64,000 bases of DNA from Cryptomeria japonica (GCF_030272615.1 NC_081412.1:103776796-103840795); one strand, 5' to 3'. Positions 11,470 through 24,411 are shown, counted from the first letter of the stretch. The notes: generated by a model not told the origin, from the letters alone. A program made the numbers and translations.

Positions 11470-12584
11470 TGAGGAGATCCTATGGCAACTTCAGGAAGGA
11501 TAGTTCGAAACTTGATGGAACTAACTATGGTATATGGAAGATCGGAATGGAGACACATTTGAGTTTCACTGGAAGAGACAAATGGGAAGTTACAAAGAAT
11601 GGCTATGTTGGTCCTACTCATAATCAACCTAATCCACCGACATTGGGCAAGGATCAGGAGAATGATTGCAAAGCAAGAGAAGCACTTATGAGTGCATTAT
11701 CAGATCAACAAATCATGGGATTATCAGACCGATCTACTGCTAAAGCTATTTGGGATAAATTGGAGACATTGAATGAAGGTGATACCACTGTCAAAATTGA
11801 AAAACTAAAATATTACTAGGTCAAGTATGAAAATTTGAAAATGGAAGAAGATTAAATAATTTCTGCTTTTATGGAAAGAGTTAATGAAATTGTTTTAGGA
11901 ATACAATGTTGTGGAGGATCCTTAAGCGAAGATGAAATTATTTCTAAAGTTTTAAGAGCTTTGCCACCAGCATACAAAATGAAAGTAACTTCTATTAATG
12001 AGTTGAGAACAATGCCTAATACATCAGTATCTAGAGATACCTTGGTTGGAAAACTTTCAGCATTTGAGCTTGAGGAATTTGGTCCTGTTGCTACAATTAA
12101 GACATATTTAGCCTTGAGAGCATCATCATCATCTGACAAATTTGATTGGAAAGCACTGTATGCAAAAGAACTTGAAGATATCCAAAGGGAAAATAAAGAA
12201 CTAGAAGAACTTGAAGTACTATTTGCAAGGAAAATGTCTAAAGGTCCAATTGGAAGTAAGTATGAAGGTAAAGAACTGTTTAAATGTTTTAATTACAATA
12301 AAGTTGGTCATATGGCATCTAGATGTCCTAATAGGCATGCAAGATTGAGAGAGGAAGCTAAAAGATCATATAAGCCTAACCCTAAATATCAGAGATACAA
12401 ATTTAAGAAGAACACAGATAAATCTTGTTGCTATGCTGATGAAGGAGTTACAAATGATTCTGATGAAGAACCGATAGAAAATGGATGGGCATTTGTTGCA
12501 ATAGTAGAAGATCAACCAACACCTACTGTTCCACCAGTAGAGAAGGCCCTGGTAGCTAAAATTGAAGAGAAAGATGAATGGATC
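11470..12584 (+). pseudogene. G1 gag (capsid and nucleocapsid), decayed
   Basis: This is the Gag part of the G1 polyprotein, which packages element RNA in virus-like particles. It holds the copia-type capsid domain (KLDGTNYGIWK near 11510, SDQQIMGLSDRS near 11700, IWDKLETLNEGD near 11750) and one zinc knuckle near 12285. There CFNYNKVGHMASRC has Tyr in place of the second Cys. In-frame stops stand at 11817 and 11853. Relative to G2 the start region is shortened out of frame, so the ATG near 11481 is not joined to the open frame. The frame runs on into protease without a shift. Confidence 0.85.
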
Positions 12585-13960
12585 ATTAATAGTGGATGTT
12601 CACATCATATGACTGGTGATAAGAGTAAATTCTTATCTTTTTAGGAATATAATGGAGGTCTAGTAATATTTGGCGATGATAAAGCTTGTTTAATCAAAGG
12701 AAAAGGCACTATATTTTTGGATGGTAAGCACAATATTGACAATGTTTATTATGTTGAAGGTTTGAAGCATAATCTTTTGAGTGTTGGTCAATTGGTTGAA
12801 AAGAGATTTCAGTTACAATTCAAGAATGGAAAATGCAAAATCAGAAACAGATCTAGATTGGAGATTGCAACTGGTAATCAGACTAAAGGTAATATCTTTC
12901 ATTTGAACAATAGTGATAAGACATGCTTGATTGCATATATTGATGAAAGTTGGTTATGGCATAAGAGACTTTATCATGTAAATTTTGATTGCATTGTAAA
13001 GATCAGTTCAACTAAGGCAGTAAGAGATTTACCTAAGATTGTGAAACCTCATAATCTGGTATGTAAGAAATGTCAAATAGGAAAGCAAGTTAGAACAACC
13101 TTTAAGAGTATTTATGAGAAATTCAATAATATTCTTGATTTAATTCATACTGACTTGTGTGGTCCAGCAAGAACAAGAAGTCTATAGGGAGATAGATATT
13201 TTATGCTAATTATTGATGATTATTCTAGAATGTGTTGGGTTACTTTTCTCAAGGAGAAATCAAAAGTTTTTGGAAAATTCAAGTTATTCAAGGCAATGGT
13301 AGAGAATGAAACTGGTAAGAAAATTAAATGTTTGAGACCTGATCAAGGAGGAGAATTTACATCTAAGGAATTTAATACATTATGTGAAGTGAATGGAATC
13401 AAAAGACAACTATCAGCACCCCGGACACCTCAGCAAAATGGAATTGTGGAAAGGAAGAACAAAACTATTCTGGAAGCAGCTAGAAGCATGATATTGGAAG
13501 CAAATCTACCTCATGTTTACTGGAGAGAAGCAATGAATACAATGGTTTACACTTTCAATAGAGTTAACATCAAAGGTGAAATCGGTAAGACCCCTTATGA
13601 ACTATGGTTTGGTAATACTCCTACTCTTAAATACTTCTAAATATTTCGAAGCAAATGCTATATTAGGAGAGATGAGTATGTTGGTAAATTTGATCCTAGA
13701 AGTGATGAAGAAATATTTCTTGGTTATTCATCTAAGAGCAAGGTATATAAATATTTCAATAAAATATTGTAGAAGATCATTGAGAGTGCTAATGTGAAGA
13801 TAGATGAACACTTTAGAGAAAATTCAAGGTCTATAGATTCTGAACCAGCAGTTGAGATGATCATAAATGAACTAATACAGAGTGCACCAATACAGAATGT
13901 GGATCCAGTCACACTGACATTATCAGAGAATTCCACAGTGACTGAAGTACAACAACATGT
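12585..13960 (+). pseudogene. G1 protease and integrase, decayed
   Basis: The protease active site near 12580 reads WIINSGCSHHM, so the usual Asp-Ser-Gly is Asn-Ser-Gly. The GAG-pre-integrase domain follows (LWHKRLYHVNFD, CKKCQIGKQV), then the integrase core. The core has a DLCGP start near 13150, DDYSRMCW near 13210, PDQGGEF near 13338 and TPQQNGIVERKN near 13426. The C-terminal part has ELWFGNTPTLKYF and IFLGYSSKS. Stops occur at 12642, 13185 and 13638. All segments stay in one frame, so the damage is mainly point mutation. Confidence 0.87.
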
Positions 13961-15600
13961 GATCAAACCCAGGTATGTAAGACTGAATCACTTAGAAAAT
14001 CAGATAATTGGGAATAAGTATCAAGGTGTTATGACAAGAGGAAGACTGGAAAATGAAGAGGTATGCTTAATTTCTCAAATTGAACCAACATTTGTTATTG
14101 AAGCATGTCAAGATGAACATTGGATAAAAGAAATGGAAGATGAATTAGAACGAATTGAAAAGAACAATACATGGACATTAGTTCCCCGACCTAAAGACAA
14201 AAATGTAATTGGAACTAAATGGCTATTTAGAAATAAAATTAATGAAGATGGTAAGGTAATCAGGAACAAAGCAAGATTAGTTTGTAAAGGTTATTCACAG
14301 AAGAAGGGATTTGATTATAATTAAACCTTTGCATCGATAGCTAGAATTGAGGCAGTTAGATTATTTCTTGCATTTGCAGCTTATAAGAACTATAAAGAAT
14401 ATTAGATGGATGTAAAATGTGCATTTCTAAATGGTGATCTTGAAGAGGAAGTTTACATTGAACAGTCTGATGGATTTTCATTGACAAATGATAAAGATAT
14501 GGTTTGCAGATTAAGGAAAGCTTTGTATGGATTGAAGCAATATCCTAGAGCTTGGTATGCTAGATTGGACAAATATCTTTTGAAGCTTGGTTACACTAAA
14601 GGTAACGCTGACAACAACTTATATTTCAAAGTGACTAATGATGACATCTTGGTTATTGAAGTTTTTGTTGATGATATCATTTTTGGAGAAGATGGATTGT
14701 GTAAGGACTTTTCTAACAAGATGTAGGATTAATTTGAAATGTTTATGATTGGGGAGATAAAATTCTTTTTAGGATTGCAGATTTCATAAACTGATAGAGG
14801 TATATTCATATTTCAAACAAAATAATTGAAGGAACTATTGAATAAATTTGGTATGGAAAACTCTAAACCGGTAAGTACTCCTATGACTACAACTCATAAA
14901 TTGACATTGAAGGATGATTCAGCTCCTGTTAATATGACAAGATACAAATCTATGATTGGAGGATTATTGTATTTGACACAAACAAGACCTGATATAATGA
15001 ATGCAATATGTATTGTTTCAAGATTTTAGTGTAATCCTAAAGAAAATCATGAATCGACAGTAAAAAGGATTTTCTAGTATCTACAAGGCAAAGCAAAACT
15101 TGGTTTATGGTACCCTAAAGATGAAAATTTTGATTTATGTGCATACACCGATGCAAATTGGGCAGGAGATGTAGATGACAAAAAGAGTACCACTGGCGGA
15201 GCATTCTTTCTTGGTAGAAGATTGATTTCATGGATAAGCAAGAAGCAGAGTTGTACATCATTATCAACAATAGAATCAAAATATGTTGCAGCAACAACTA
15301 ATTCTACTCAGGTATTATGGATTAAGAAAATGTTGAAGGACATAAAGGTAAAATTTAAAGAACCAATAATCATTTATTGTGATAATTCAACAGCAATTGA
15401 TATATCAAAGAATATGGTATTTCACTCTAAGACTAAGCATGTTTCTATCAAATATGATTTTTGAAAGAGAATGTTGAAGCAAAAGAACTAAGATTGGTTT
15501 ATGTGAATACTAAAGAGAAGATTGCAGATATCTTTACAAAGTCTTTGCCTAAGGAAACCTTTGAATATCTCAGAGAGAAGCTTGGGGTAATACCCTCACC
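13961..15600 (+). pseudogene. G1 reverse transcriptase and RNase H, decayed
   Basis: The RT domain starts near 14120 with MEDELERIEKNNTWTLV. It contains MDVKCAFLNGDLEEE (14406) and the catalytic FVDDIIFG near 14665, where copia elements usually have YVDD. RNase H has YTDANWAGDVDD near 15145 and CDNSTA near 15380. Stops at 14322, 14403, 14724 and 15027 include CAG or CAA codons of G2 changed to TAG or TAA. A one-base loss near 15463 shifts the last segment (VYVNTKEKIADIF). Confidence 0.88.
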
Positions 15601-16229
15601 GACAGAGACTTAGATGATTGAAGATTGGCATCAAACTGACATAAACTAACAGAGAAATGTTCTTTTTTGGCTTTGATGGAGGAGAGCTACTTCTCAAGGG
15701 GAGTAGCTGGTTGTGTTGGGACATAAAAATTTGGTGAATTTGAGAGGCCCATTTCAAACAAGACATCTGCATTCTCCTTGCCCATGGTATGGCATGCCTA
15801 TTAAAACCTTCAGGCAAATTGATTTGGCAAGTGTATCGCCAAATCCCCTATATGGCACATGGGAAGTTAAAGAAGCTTTCAGCAAATGCAATTGGCTTGT
15901 GTAAAGCTCTTTTTTACTTGGGTGCTAAAGAGGTTATTTAAAAGGCCAGAGAAACTTCGAAGCAATTGCATCTTGGCGGGCGTAAAGGGTTTTGAAACTT
16001 CCAAGCGACTTCAGTTGCCAGGCATGAAGAAACATTTATCCCACATTGGTTGTGCAAAGGGAGTATTTTGTATTTAAATACAAAGCCCCACACATATTAA
16101 GTGTCAAATCTTAAGGGATTTTGGCAAGTGGAAGCTCAGTGTCGGTGGGCCCCTTGCATGCATGCGCGTATCTCAAGGCATCCAAATTTTGTGGTAGGCT
16201 AGCGAGAAGAAATTAAAGGTCAAGCAAGT

Positions 16230-17330
16230 CGCGCAGATCAGACAGTGATTGCAGATGGTCCGACGGTGGTCGCTATACCACGATAAAAAGATGCCCGCCG
16301 AATACTCACTGCGACTTGGCGACAAAGAACATGCCGAAAAGGGGCGAGTTAAAGATTGGGCAGATCCTGAGATCCAATGGTGGATTTGAGGAAGACCAAT
16401 AGTAGAATAGAATTCTAGGGCTATCCATGACTGTCATTGTACCACGGTTGTGAAGTGCTCGGAATGAATACCCTCGCAATAGGTGGTAGACAGGTGGCAC
16501 CTAGATGGTGGCCAGTTGGATGCGCAGACAAACCAAAGAGTGACCTATCGAATAGACCTTGGCTTCGATGGATCTCTAAAAGGACTCACCGAAGGCACCA
16601 GTTCCATCGACATAAAGCATATCGAAGAAGTCAGAAGTGGTCCTGCTGATAAGGTAAAAAGTATCGATGAGACATGAAAATAGCTCATTGAGGGAGGAAG
16701 TTTGGCTGAAAGAATAATATCAAACGAACCAAGGTAGAACCCATGTTCACTGGCAGGTCCAAGTGGCGAGACAGGTGGATCTACAAGTGAGCCGGAGGAG
16801 ACACATGGCATTGATGGATGAAGAGGTAAAGGCCTAGCAAGTTGAGTAGATCTGATAGCCAGGTGAAGAGATCTAATAGTGGTCACTATACCGCGAGATG
16901 AAGGTGCTCGCTTGTTATCCCTCGTAACATACTGACTAGAGAGGTGGTGTCTAGTGGCTGACATGTGGTGACACGCGGCGGAAGGGAGAAGATCAGCCAG
17001 GGTAAAGGTCGGGTAAATCCAGGAAGATCAGACAGTGATGCAAAAGATCCAACTATGGTCGCTATATTGCAATAAAAAGTAGCTCAATGGCTAATCGACG
17101 TGACTTGGAAACCAAGTGGTGGGACCCGACAAGGGAGGAATTCAGAGGAGAAATAAAGAACGAGCAGGTTGGAAATGATCGAACAGTGGTCACTGTTCCG
17201 CTATGCAAAGAAGCATGATGAATATCCATCATGGATCAATGACAAGGAAGAGACAAGGAAGTGGTGCGTCCGACCATGCTCAGGTGGCAGGATAGGTGGA
17301 TTCCAAAGGGACTGTGAGCCAATCCAGAGG
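16230..17330. repeat. diverged subrepeats within H
   Basis: A block built around GATCAGACAGTG...TGGTCGCTATACC-CGATAAAAAG recurs near 16225-16290, 16850-16905, 17030-17075 and 17175-17215. AGGTGG...GACATGTGG-type stretches lie between the copies (near 16490, 16770, 16940, 17280). Spacing is irregular, roughly 140-600 bp. It resembles the repeated upstream modules often found in LTR U3 regions. Confidence 0.65.
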
Positions 17331-17651
17331 TGACATGTGGTAGAGATATGCATGAGAAACTAGAAGTTTAAAATATAGTTTTAGACTACAGTGAAAAGGC
17401 AGAAATTTAAATGGTTGACCTGTCGAGAGATTGATGGCTGAGGGATCATTTTTCCCAAGTATATAAGTATTATATATTTTTGGAAAGCTCTCTATCTAAG
17501 GAATCCTTTTTTGTAGTCAAGTGTAACCCATGGAAAATGTTTTTTGGGGCAGTTACCTCAGGATCTCAGAATTAATTTTTCAGTCAAAAAAAGAGGATTT
17601 TCTGCAAGCCAAGTGTGTGGGCAGTTAATGCTAAAGAATTGGGAAGTTTTC

Positions 17652-18704
17652 TTTTGGTATTTTGGATATGTTGATATGGTTTTGTCATTGATGTCAACAC
17701 TTGTCAACATTTATCAGCATTTGGAGACTCTTGATTATGTTCACCGACAAGTCAGTGACTTATGCACAATCACTGATATTTGGTTCACCGACAGGTTATA
17801 TTGTTCATCGGCACTTGGAATGACTTGGAGACTACTTGGTTACGTCGAAGACATTGTTTGGACACTTTGTTATGGTGATTTGTTCATTGGTCTATTTGGG
17901 TTTGCATGTTTGTTGTTACCGGCAAATAGGTCCAGGTTATGCACCAACATGCATATCTATTCCAGATCAACACGACAGGTTATGAAGATGATTTGATATT
18001 ATTGTAAATGCATTGAGATGACATGATGCATCAGATATTGATTCATTTGTAAATGATTTTATTATAATATCTTTAGTGAGCTAACCTACTCAATTGGTCT
18101 TAGGTTATGGTATAAATGTAAGATCTCATTTGTGAGATTGATATGGGATTGGAAAAAGGATTGTAATAAGGTATATGCAAATATAAGCAGAGCTATACAT
18201 GTAGACACGATTCAAGATTGAAGGAAGGTTTGAAGAAGGCATATGAGAGATAAATCGGTACTGAATCTAGCATATGAAGATGCGATTTTGAAGCAGTACA
18301 TTATCATTGGATTTAACCATCCCATTGTAGTCAATGCGACTCCCATTTTGTGATTGAGCAGTGAGCTCTACGCAGCTAGCCTTTCTGCATGTGCAGACTC
18401 CATATTGTACATGCATACTATCTATAGTAGTATCATCTGATTGTGGGTAAGGCTTCCCACCGTGGGTTTTCCCCTTACATGGTTTCCACGTACAAATATC
18501 TGTGTTATGTGTTGTGGATATTATTGTCTTTCTATTTCATGCATTAATCTTTACCGGTACTGCAATTAACTGATAAAACTGTCTATCGACATAAAGTTTG
18601 GTTACCGATATTAAGCATTAAGTTTTGGTTAAGTTAATTTTGGTTTGAATTTATTGGACAACTGATTCAGCCTTCCCCCTCTCATTTGTCTCTGGGACCT
18701 AACA
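17652..18704 (+). repeat. 5' LTR of G2
   Basis: The start has decayed to TTTTGGTATTTTGG where the 3' LTR has TGTTGATATTTTGG. It ends GGGACCTAACA. It carries the R/U5 block at about 18460-18511 that is shared with G1, F and B. Confidence 0.88.
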
Positions 18705-18706
18705 AT

Positions 18707-18718
18707 TGGTATCAGAGA
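18707..18718 (+). other. primer binding site of G2
   Basis: TGGTATCAGAGA lies two bases after the LTR. It is complementary to the initiator tRNA-Met 3' end at 11 of 12 positions. Confidence 0.88.
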
Positions 18719-18761
18719 CTAGTCCTCTTTTTGCAAAAGTTTAACAACTTGAGAAGATCCA

Positions 18762-19139
18762 ATGTCGTCTAACTATTTCAGGAAGGACAGTCCTAAACTT
18801 GATGGAACCAACTATGGCAAATGGAAGATCAGGATGGAGACACATTTGAATTGCATTGGAAAGGACATATGGGATGTTACAAATAATGTTTATACTACTC
18901 CTACTCAAGGTCAACCTAATCCACCAACCTTGGCTAAAGATGAGAAAAATGATTGCAAAGAAAGAGAAGCACTTTTGAGTGCATTGTCAGATCAACAAAT
19001 CATGGGATTATCAGATAGATCTACTACTAAAGCTATTTGGGACAAATTGGAAACATTGAATGAAGGAGATTCCATAGTCAAAATTGCAAAACTTGAATGC
19101 TTCCGGGTCAGGTATGAAAATATGAAAATACTAAAGCTT
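18762..19139 (+). pseudogene. G2 gag N-terminal part, truncated
   Basis: It opens with ATG TCG TCT and reads into FRKDSPKLDGTNYGKWK, SDQQIMGLSDRS and KLETLNEGD, the copia capsid domain seen in G1. After about 120 codons the sequence jumps to the middle of protease (CLIKGKGTI, 19137 on). The jump loses the rest of capsid, the zinc knuckle and the protease active site, and shifts the frame so that translation stops at 19137. The product would be a short capsid fragment. Confidence 0.87.
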
Positions 19140-22060
19140 GTTTGATCAAAGGAAAAGGCACTATATCTTTTGATGGTAAGCACAATACTAATAATGTTTA
19201 CTATGTTGAAGGTTTGAAGCATAATCTTTTGAGTGTTGGTCAATTAGTTGAAAAAGGATTTCAGTTACAATTCAAGAAAGGTAAATGCACAATCATAAAT
19301 AGAATTGGCTTAGAAATTGCAACCGGTAATTAGACTAGAGGTAATATCTTTCATTTGAATAACTATGAGAAGGCATGTTTGATTGCTCATATTGATAAAA
19401 TTTGGTTATGGCATAAGAGACTTTGTCATGCAAATTTTGATTGCATTGTGAAAATCAATGCAACTAAGGCAGTAAGAGATTTACCTAAGATTGTTAAACC
19501 TCACAATCCAGTATGTAAGAAATGTCAATTTGGAAAGCAAGTTAGAGAATCTTTTAAGAGTATACCAGATAAATCCAATAATGCTCTTGACTTAATTCAT
19601 ATTGATTTATGTGGTCCAACAAGAACTAGAAGTTTATAAGGAGATAGGTATTTTATGCTAATAATTGATGACTATTCTAAAATGTGTTGGGTTACTTTTC
19701 TCAGGGAGAAATTAGAAGTTTTTGGGAAATTCAAAATATTCAAGGTGATGGTAGAGAATGAAACCGGTAAGAAAATCAAATGTTTGAGATCAGATCAAGG
19801 AGGTGAATTCACATCTAAGGTATTTAATACATTCTATGAAGTGAATGGGATTAGAAGACAATTATCAGCACCCCAGACACCCCAACAGAATGGAGTTGTG
19901 GAAAGGAAAAACATAACTATCTTGGATGCAGCTGGAAGCATGATATCAGAAGCAAACCTACCTCATATATATTGGAGAGAAGCAATGAATACAACAGTTT
20001 ACACATTCAACAAAGTTCACATCAAAGGTGAAACCGGTAAGACCTGTCATGAATTATGGTTTGGTAATACTCCTACTCTTAAATATTTTAGAATATTTGG
20101 AAGTAAATTCTATATTAGAAGAGATGAGTATATTGGCAAATTTGATCCTAGAAGTGATGAAGGAATATTTCTTGGTTATTCATCTAAGACCAAGGCATAT
20201 AGATGTTTTAACAAGAGATTGTAGAAAATTGTTGAGAGTGCAAGTGTGAAGATTGATGAATAATTGAGAGGAAATTCAAGGCACATGGACTCTGACCCAG
20301 CATTAGAGATAATAACAAACAAACCTACAATAAGTACACGAGTACAAAATGTTGATCCAATTACACCGGCATTATCTGAGGATTCAACAGTCACTGAAGA
20401 ACAACATCGAGTAAAAACACCCCAGTATGTAAGATTGAACCACTCTCAAGATCAGATAATTGGAAACAAGTATCAAGGAGTTATGACTAGAGGAAGATTG
20501 GCAAATGAAGAGGTATGTCTTATTTCTCAAATTGAACCAACATCAATTAATGAGGCATGTGAAGATAAATATTAGATTAAAGCTATGGAAGATGAATTGG
20601 AACAAATTGAAAAGATCAATACATGGACATTAGTTCCTCGGCCTAAAGGCAAAAATATAATTGGAACTAAATCTGTATTCAAAAATAAACTTAATGAAGA
20701 TGGCAAGGTAATCAGAAACAAAGAAAGATTAGTGTGTAAGGGATATTCACAAAAAGAAGGAGTTGATTATAATGAAACCTTTGCACTGGTAGCTAGAATT
20801 AAGGAAGTTAGATTATTCTTGGCTTTTGCAGCCCACAAGAACTATAAAGTATATCAAATGGATGTTAAATGTGCATTTCTAAATGGAGATCTTGAAGAAG
20901 AAGTTTATATTGAACAACCTGATGGATTTTCATTGACAGATGACAAAGATATGGTTTGTAGGTTGAGGAAAGCTTTATATGGACTAAAACAAGCTCCTAG
21001 AGCTTGGTATGCTAGATTGGACAAATATCTTTTGAAGATTGGATACACTAAAGGTAATGCAGACAACAATCTATACTACAAAGTGACTAATGATGACATC
21101 TTGGTTATTGAAGTTTTTGTTGATGATATAATCTTTGGAGGAGAAGATGGATTATGTAAAGACTTTTCTAGTAAAATGCAGCAAGAATTTGAAATTTTTA
21201 TGATTGGGGAGATAAAATTCTTTTTAGGATTGTAGATTTCACAAATTGATGAAGGTATATTCTTATGTCAATCTAAGTACTTGAAGGAATTACTAAAGAA
21301 ATTTGGCATGGAAAACTCTAAACTGGTAAACATACCTATGACTACAACTGCTAAATTATCATTGAAGGATGAATCAACACCTGCTAATCTGACTAGATAC
21401 AAGTCTATGATAGGAGGTTTACTGTATTTGACACAAACAAGACCTGATATTATGAATGCAGTATGTATTGTCTCAATATTTCAGAGTAATCCTAAAGAAA
21501 ATCATGAATCAACAGTAAAAAGGATTTTCCTGTACCTACAAGGCACTACAAATCTTGGCTTATGGTATCCTAGAGATGAAAACTTTGATTTATGTGCATA
21601 CACAGATGCAAATTGGGCAGGAGATGTAGATGACAAAAAAAGTACCACTGGTGGAGCATTTTTTATTGGTAGTAGATTAATTTCTTGGTTGAGCAAGAAA
21701 CAAAGTTGCACATGTTTATCAATAGTTGAATTAGAATATGTTGCAGCAGCAACTAATTGCACACAGGTATTATGGATTAAACAAATGTTGAAGGACATAA
21801 AGGTAAAATGCAAGGAACCTATAACTATTTACTGTGATAATATAGTAGCAATTGATATATCTAAGAACCTGATATTTCACTCAAAGACTAAACATGTTTC
21901 TATCAAATTCAATTTTCTAAAAGAGAATGTTGAAGCAAAAGAAGTGAAATTGGTTTATGTAAATACTAAAGAGAAGATTGCAAATATTTTTACTAAGCCT
22001 TTGCCTAAGGAGACTTTTAATATCTCAGAGAGAAGTTTGGAGTTCTACCCCCACCGGTAG
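19130..22060 (+). pseudogene. G2 pol (protease tail, integrase, RT, RNase H), decayed
   Basis: One frame runs from the protease tail (CLIKGKGTI) through integrase (DDYSKMCW, SDQGGEF, TPQQNGVVERKN) and RT (MDVKCAFLNGDLEEE near 20859, YGLKQAPRAWYARLD, FVDDIIFGGEDG near 21117) to RNase H (YTDANWAGDVDD near 21600, CDNIVA near 21833, FTKPLPKETF near 21990). It is broken only by isolated stops, at 19331, 19637, 20222, 20573 and 21233. RT and RNase H are better preserved than in G1. Near 22020 the last residues diverge from G1 through a small frame change. Before decay, enzymes of this family could have served F and B in trans; that is inference. Confidence 0.9.
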
Positions 22061-22425
22061 AGACTTAGACAGTTGATGTTTGTCATCAATCGACAAAATT
22101 AACAGAGAAATCTTCTATTTCGGCTTTGATGAGGAGAGCTACTTCTCAAGGGGAGTATTTGGTATTTTGTATTTGAATCTAGTTTTTGTATTGCTTTGGC
22201 ATTTGATGTCAAAGGGGGAGAGATATCTATGGAAAAACACATTATCCCTTGGGGGAGAGACTGTTACTTTAGAAAGAAATTGTTGGAGAGATTATTACTC
22301 TCTATATCTGTATTTTGGTTTCTTGTTAATGATCTCTTTGGGAGATTGTTGGTTTTTGGCATTTCTATTTTGGCACTTTGATGGTTTTTCCATCTTGTGT
22401 TGCCATCAGTGCCAAGGGGGGAGAT
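22061..22425 (+). other. G2 3' untranslated region with two polypurine tracts
   Basis: Two AAAGGGGGAG-type tracts are present. One is at 22209-22222, after TTTGATGTC. The other is at 22414-22425, directly before the 3' LTR. The second is the expected plus-strand primer site. The same pair occurs in G1, F and B. Confidence 0.75.
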
Positions 22426-23484
22426 TGTTGATATTTTGGATATGTTGATATGGTTTTGTCATTGATGTCAACACTTGTCAATATTTATCAACACTTGGAG
22501 ACTCTTGATTATGTTTACCAGCAAGTCAGTGACTTATGCACAGTCACTTATATTTGGTTCACCAATAGGTTATCTTTTTCACCGACACTTGGAATGAATT
22601 GGAGACTACTTGGTTATGTCGAAGACATTGTTTGGACACTTTGTTATGGTGATTTGTTCATTGGTCTATTTGGGTTTGCATATTTGCTATTACTGGCAAA
22701 TAGGTCTAGGTTATGCACCGACAAGCATATCTATTCTAGATCAGTATGACACGTTATGAAGATGATTTGTTATTATTATAAATGCATTGAGCTGACATGA
22801 TGCATCAAATATTGATTCATTTGTAAATGATTTTATTGTAATATATTTAGTGAGCCGACCTACTCGATTGGTCTTAGGTTATGGTATAAATGTAAGATCT
22901 CATTTGTGAGATTGATATGGGATTGGAAAAAGGATTGTAATAAGGTATACGTGAATATAAGTAGAACTATACATGTAGACATCATTCAAGATTGAAGGAA
23001 GGTTTGAAGAAGGCATATCAAAGCTAAACTGGTACTGAATCCAACATATGAAGATGCTATTTTGAAGCAGTACATTATCATTGGATTTAACCATCCAATT
23101 GTAGTCAGTGTGACTCTCATTTTGTGATTGAGCAGTGAGCTCTAGGCAGCTAGCCTTTTTGCATGTGCAAACTCCATATTGTACACACATACTATTTGTA
23201 GTAGTATCATCTAATTGTGGGTAAGGCTTCCCACCATGGTTTTTATCCTTACAGGGTTTCTATGTACAAATATTTGTGTTATGTGTTTTGGATGTTATTG
23301 TCTTTCTGTTTCATGCATTAATCTTTACCGATACTACAATTAACTAATAAAACTGTCTACTGACATAAAGTTTGGTTTACCGTTATTAAGCATTAAGTTT
23401 TGGCTAAGTTAATTTTGGTTTGAATTTATTGGACAACTAATTCACCCCCCCCCCTCCCCTCTCACTTGTCTCCGGGACCTAACA
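22426..23484 (+). repeat. 3' LTR of G2
   Basis: It starts TGTTGATATTTTGG and ends GGGACCTAACA, matching 17652-18704 throughout. The sequence CACCCCCCCCCCTCCCCTCTCA near its end shows an expanded C run. Confidence 0.92.
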
Positions 23485-23489
23485 TTGTC

Positions 23490-24406
23490 TTGGTCAGTGA
23501 TGAAATCCAAAAATTCCACTCTCTGGCTTCTTATTCTGAGGTCTTCTCATTTTGTAGGGTTCTAGATTTTTGTGAGCAAGGCTCCTTAATCTTGGTTTCC
23601 AGTTCTGAGTTTTTCCAAGTTTGTAATATAATGTCTTTTTTCAAGTAATGGAGTATATCTTCTTGTTGTAAGTGTTTTTGTTGCAGGTTCTATATATGTA
23701 AGGCATACATAAATTCACACAAAGCTGTCTCTAAATGTATATTTCTTTTTTACAAATTAAATCCTCAAGGAGGCTGGAGTTTGTCAATCTCAAGGAGATT
23801 GTTGTGATTTTTTGTAGGCATTCTTCAAGGAAGAATTTAAACTCTATAACCAATCATAGATAATGGGATATATTTTCAAGATTTGATGATTTTGTGAGTG
23901 AGTTGAGTAATGCATTTTTGTAAGGCACTAATGTAGGGATATTTAATGATGAAGGTGGACTTGCAAGGGAGGTTTTCATTTACAGTTTGATGTATGACTC
24001 TATGCCCTTGGATAAGGCACCGGTTTTGCAGATTCTGGGGATTCTCAGAGATTTCTTAAAAGTCAAATATCCATTTACTTTTATGTTTGTAGTTTTAGTT
24101 TGTTCCACCTATCTCATGCTTCAACTTAGTTGAGATGTCAATGTAGATCTAGCCTATCTGCAGTAACCTCCTATTTGTTTAAGCCTTATGAGATCTATCT
24201 GTTTTTATTGCTGCTATCGTATGTGTGCAATGGGGCTGAGTCAATGCATCAAAGGTACACCCACTTAGGTTTTACAAAGCTTGAAGAGTAGAAGGATTCA
24301 GATCCTTGTTATGTCATCCAAGTCCTAAAGTTATTCAGTGTATGAATTTGGCTATTTCATAGATAGATTGTAGGTGAACTTGGTTTTCTCATTTTTGAGA
24401 ACAACA
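23490..24406 (+). other. right part of element H
   Basis: This is the continuation of H after the G2 insertion. It is AT-rich with no long frame and ends in GAGAACAACA. If H is a solo LTR, this part holds its R and U5 regions. Confidence 0.5.
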
Positions 24407-24411
24407 GGTTG

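Larger units (their letters stand above)
17652..23484 (+). mobile_element. Ty1/copia element G2, full length with internal gag-protease deletion
   Basis: Two LTRs of about 1.05 kb flank a gag-pol region. The target copies TTTTC (17647-17651) and TTGTC (23485-23489) agree at four of five bases. It lies inside H. It is the same family as G1, but lacks about 840 bp between the capsid and mid-protease and has fewer stops in pol. Confidence 0.92.
15714..24406 (+). mobile_element. element H, probable solo LTR of about 2.86 kb, interrupted by G2
   Basis: H begins TGTTGGGACATAAA at 15714 and ends GAGAACAACA at 24406. It is flanked by exact five-base copies GGTTG (15709-15713 and 24407-24411), and the G1 3' untranslated sequence resumes right after. 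Without G2 its length is about 2.86 kb. I found no second LTR copy, primer site or coding domain inside, which fits a solo LTR or a non-autonomous element. Two TATA-like sites are seen (TATTTAAATA near 16070 and GTATATAAG near 17459). The left part is GC-richer than its neighbours and holds diverged subrepeats. Confidence 0.55.
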
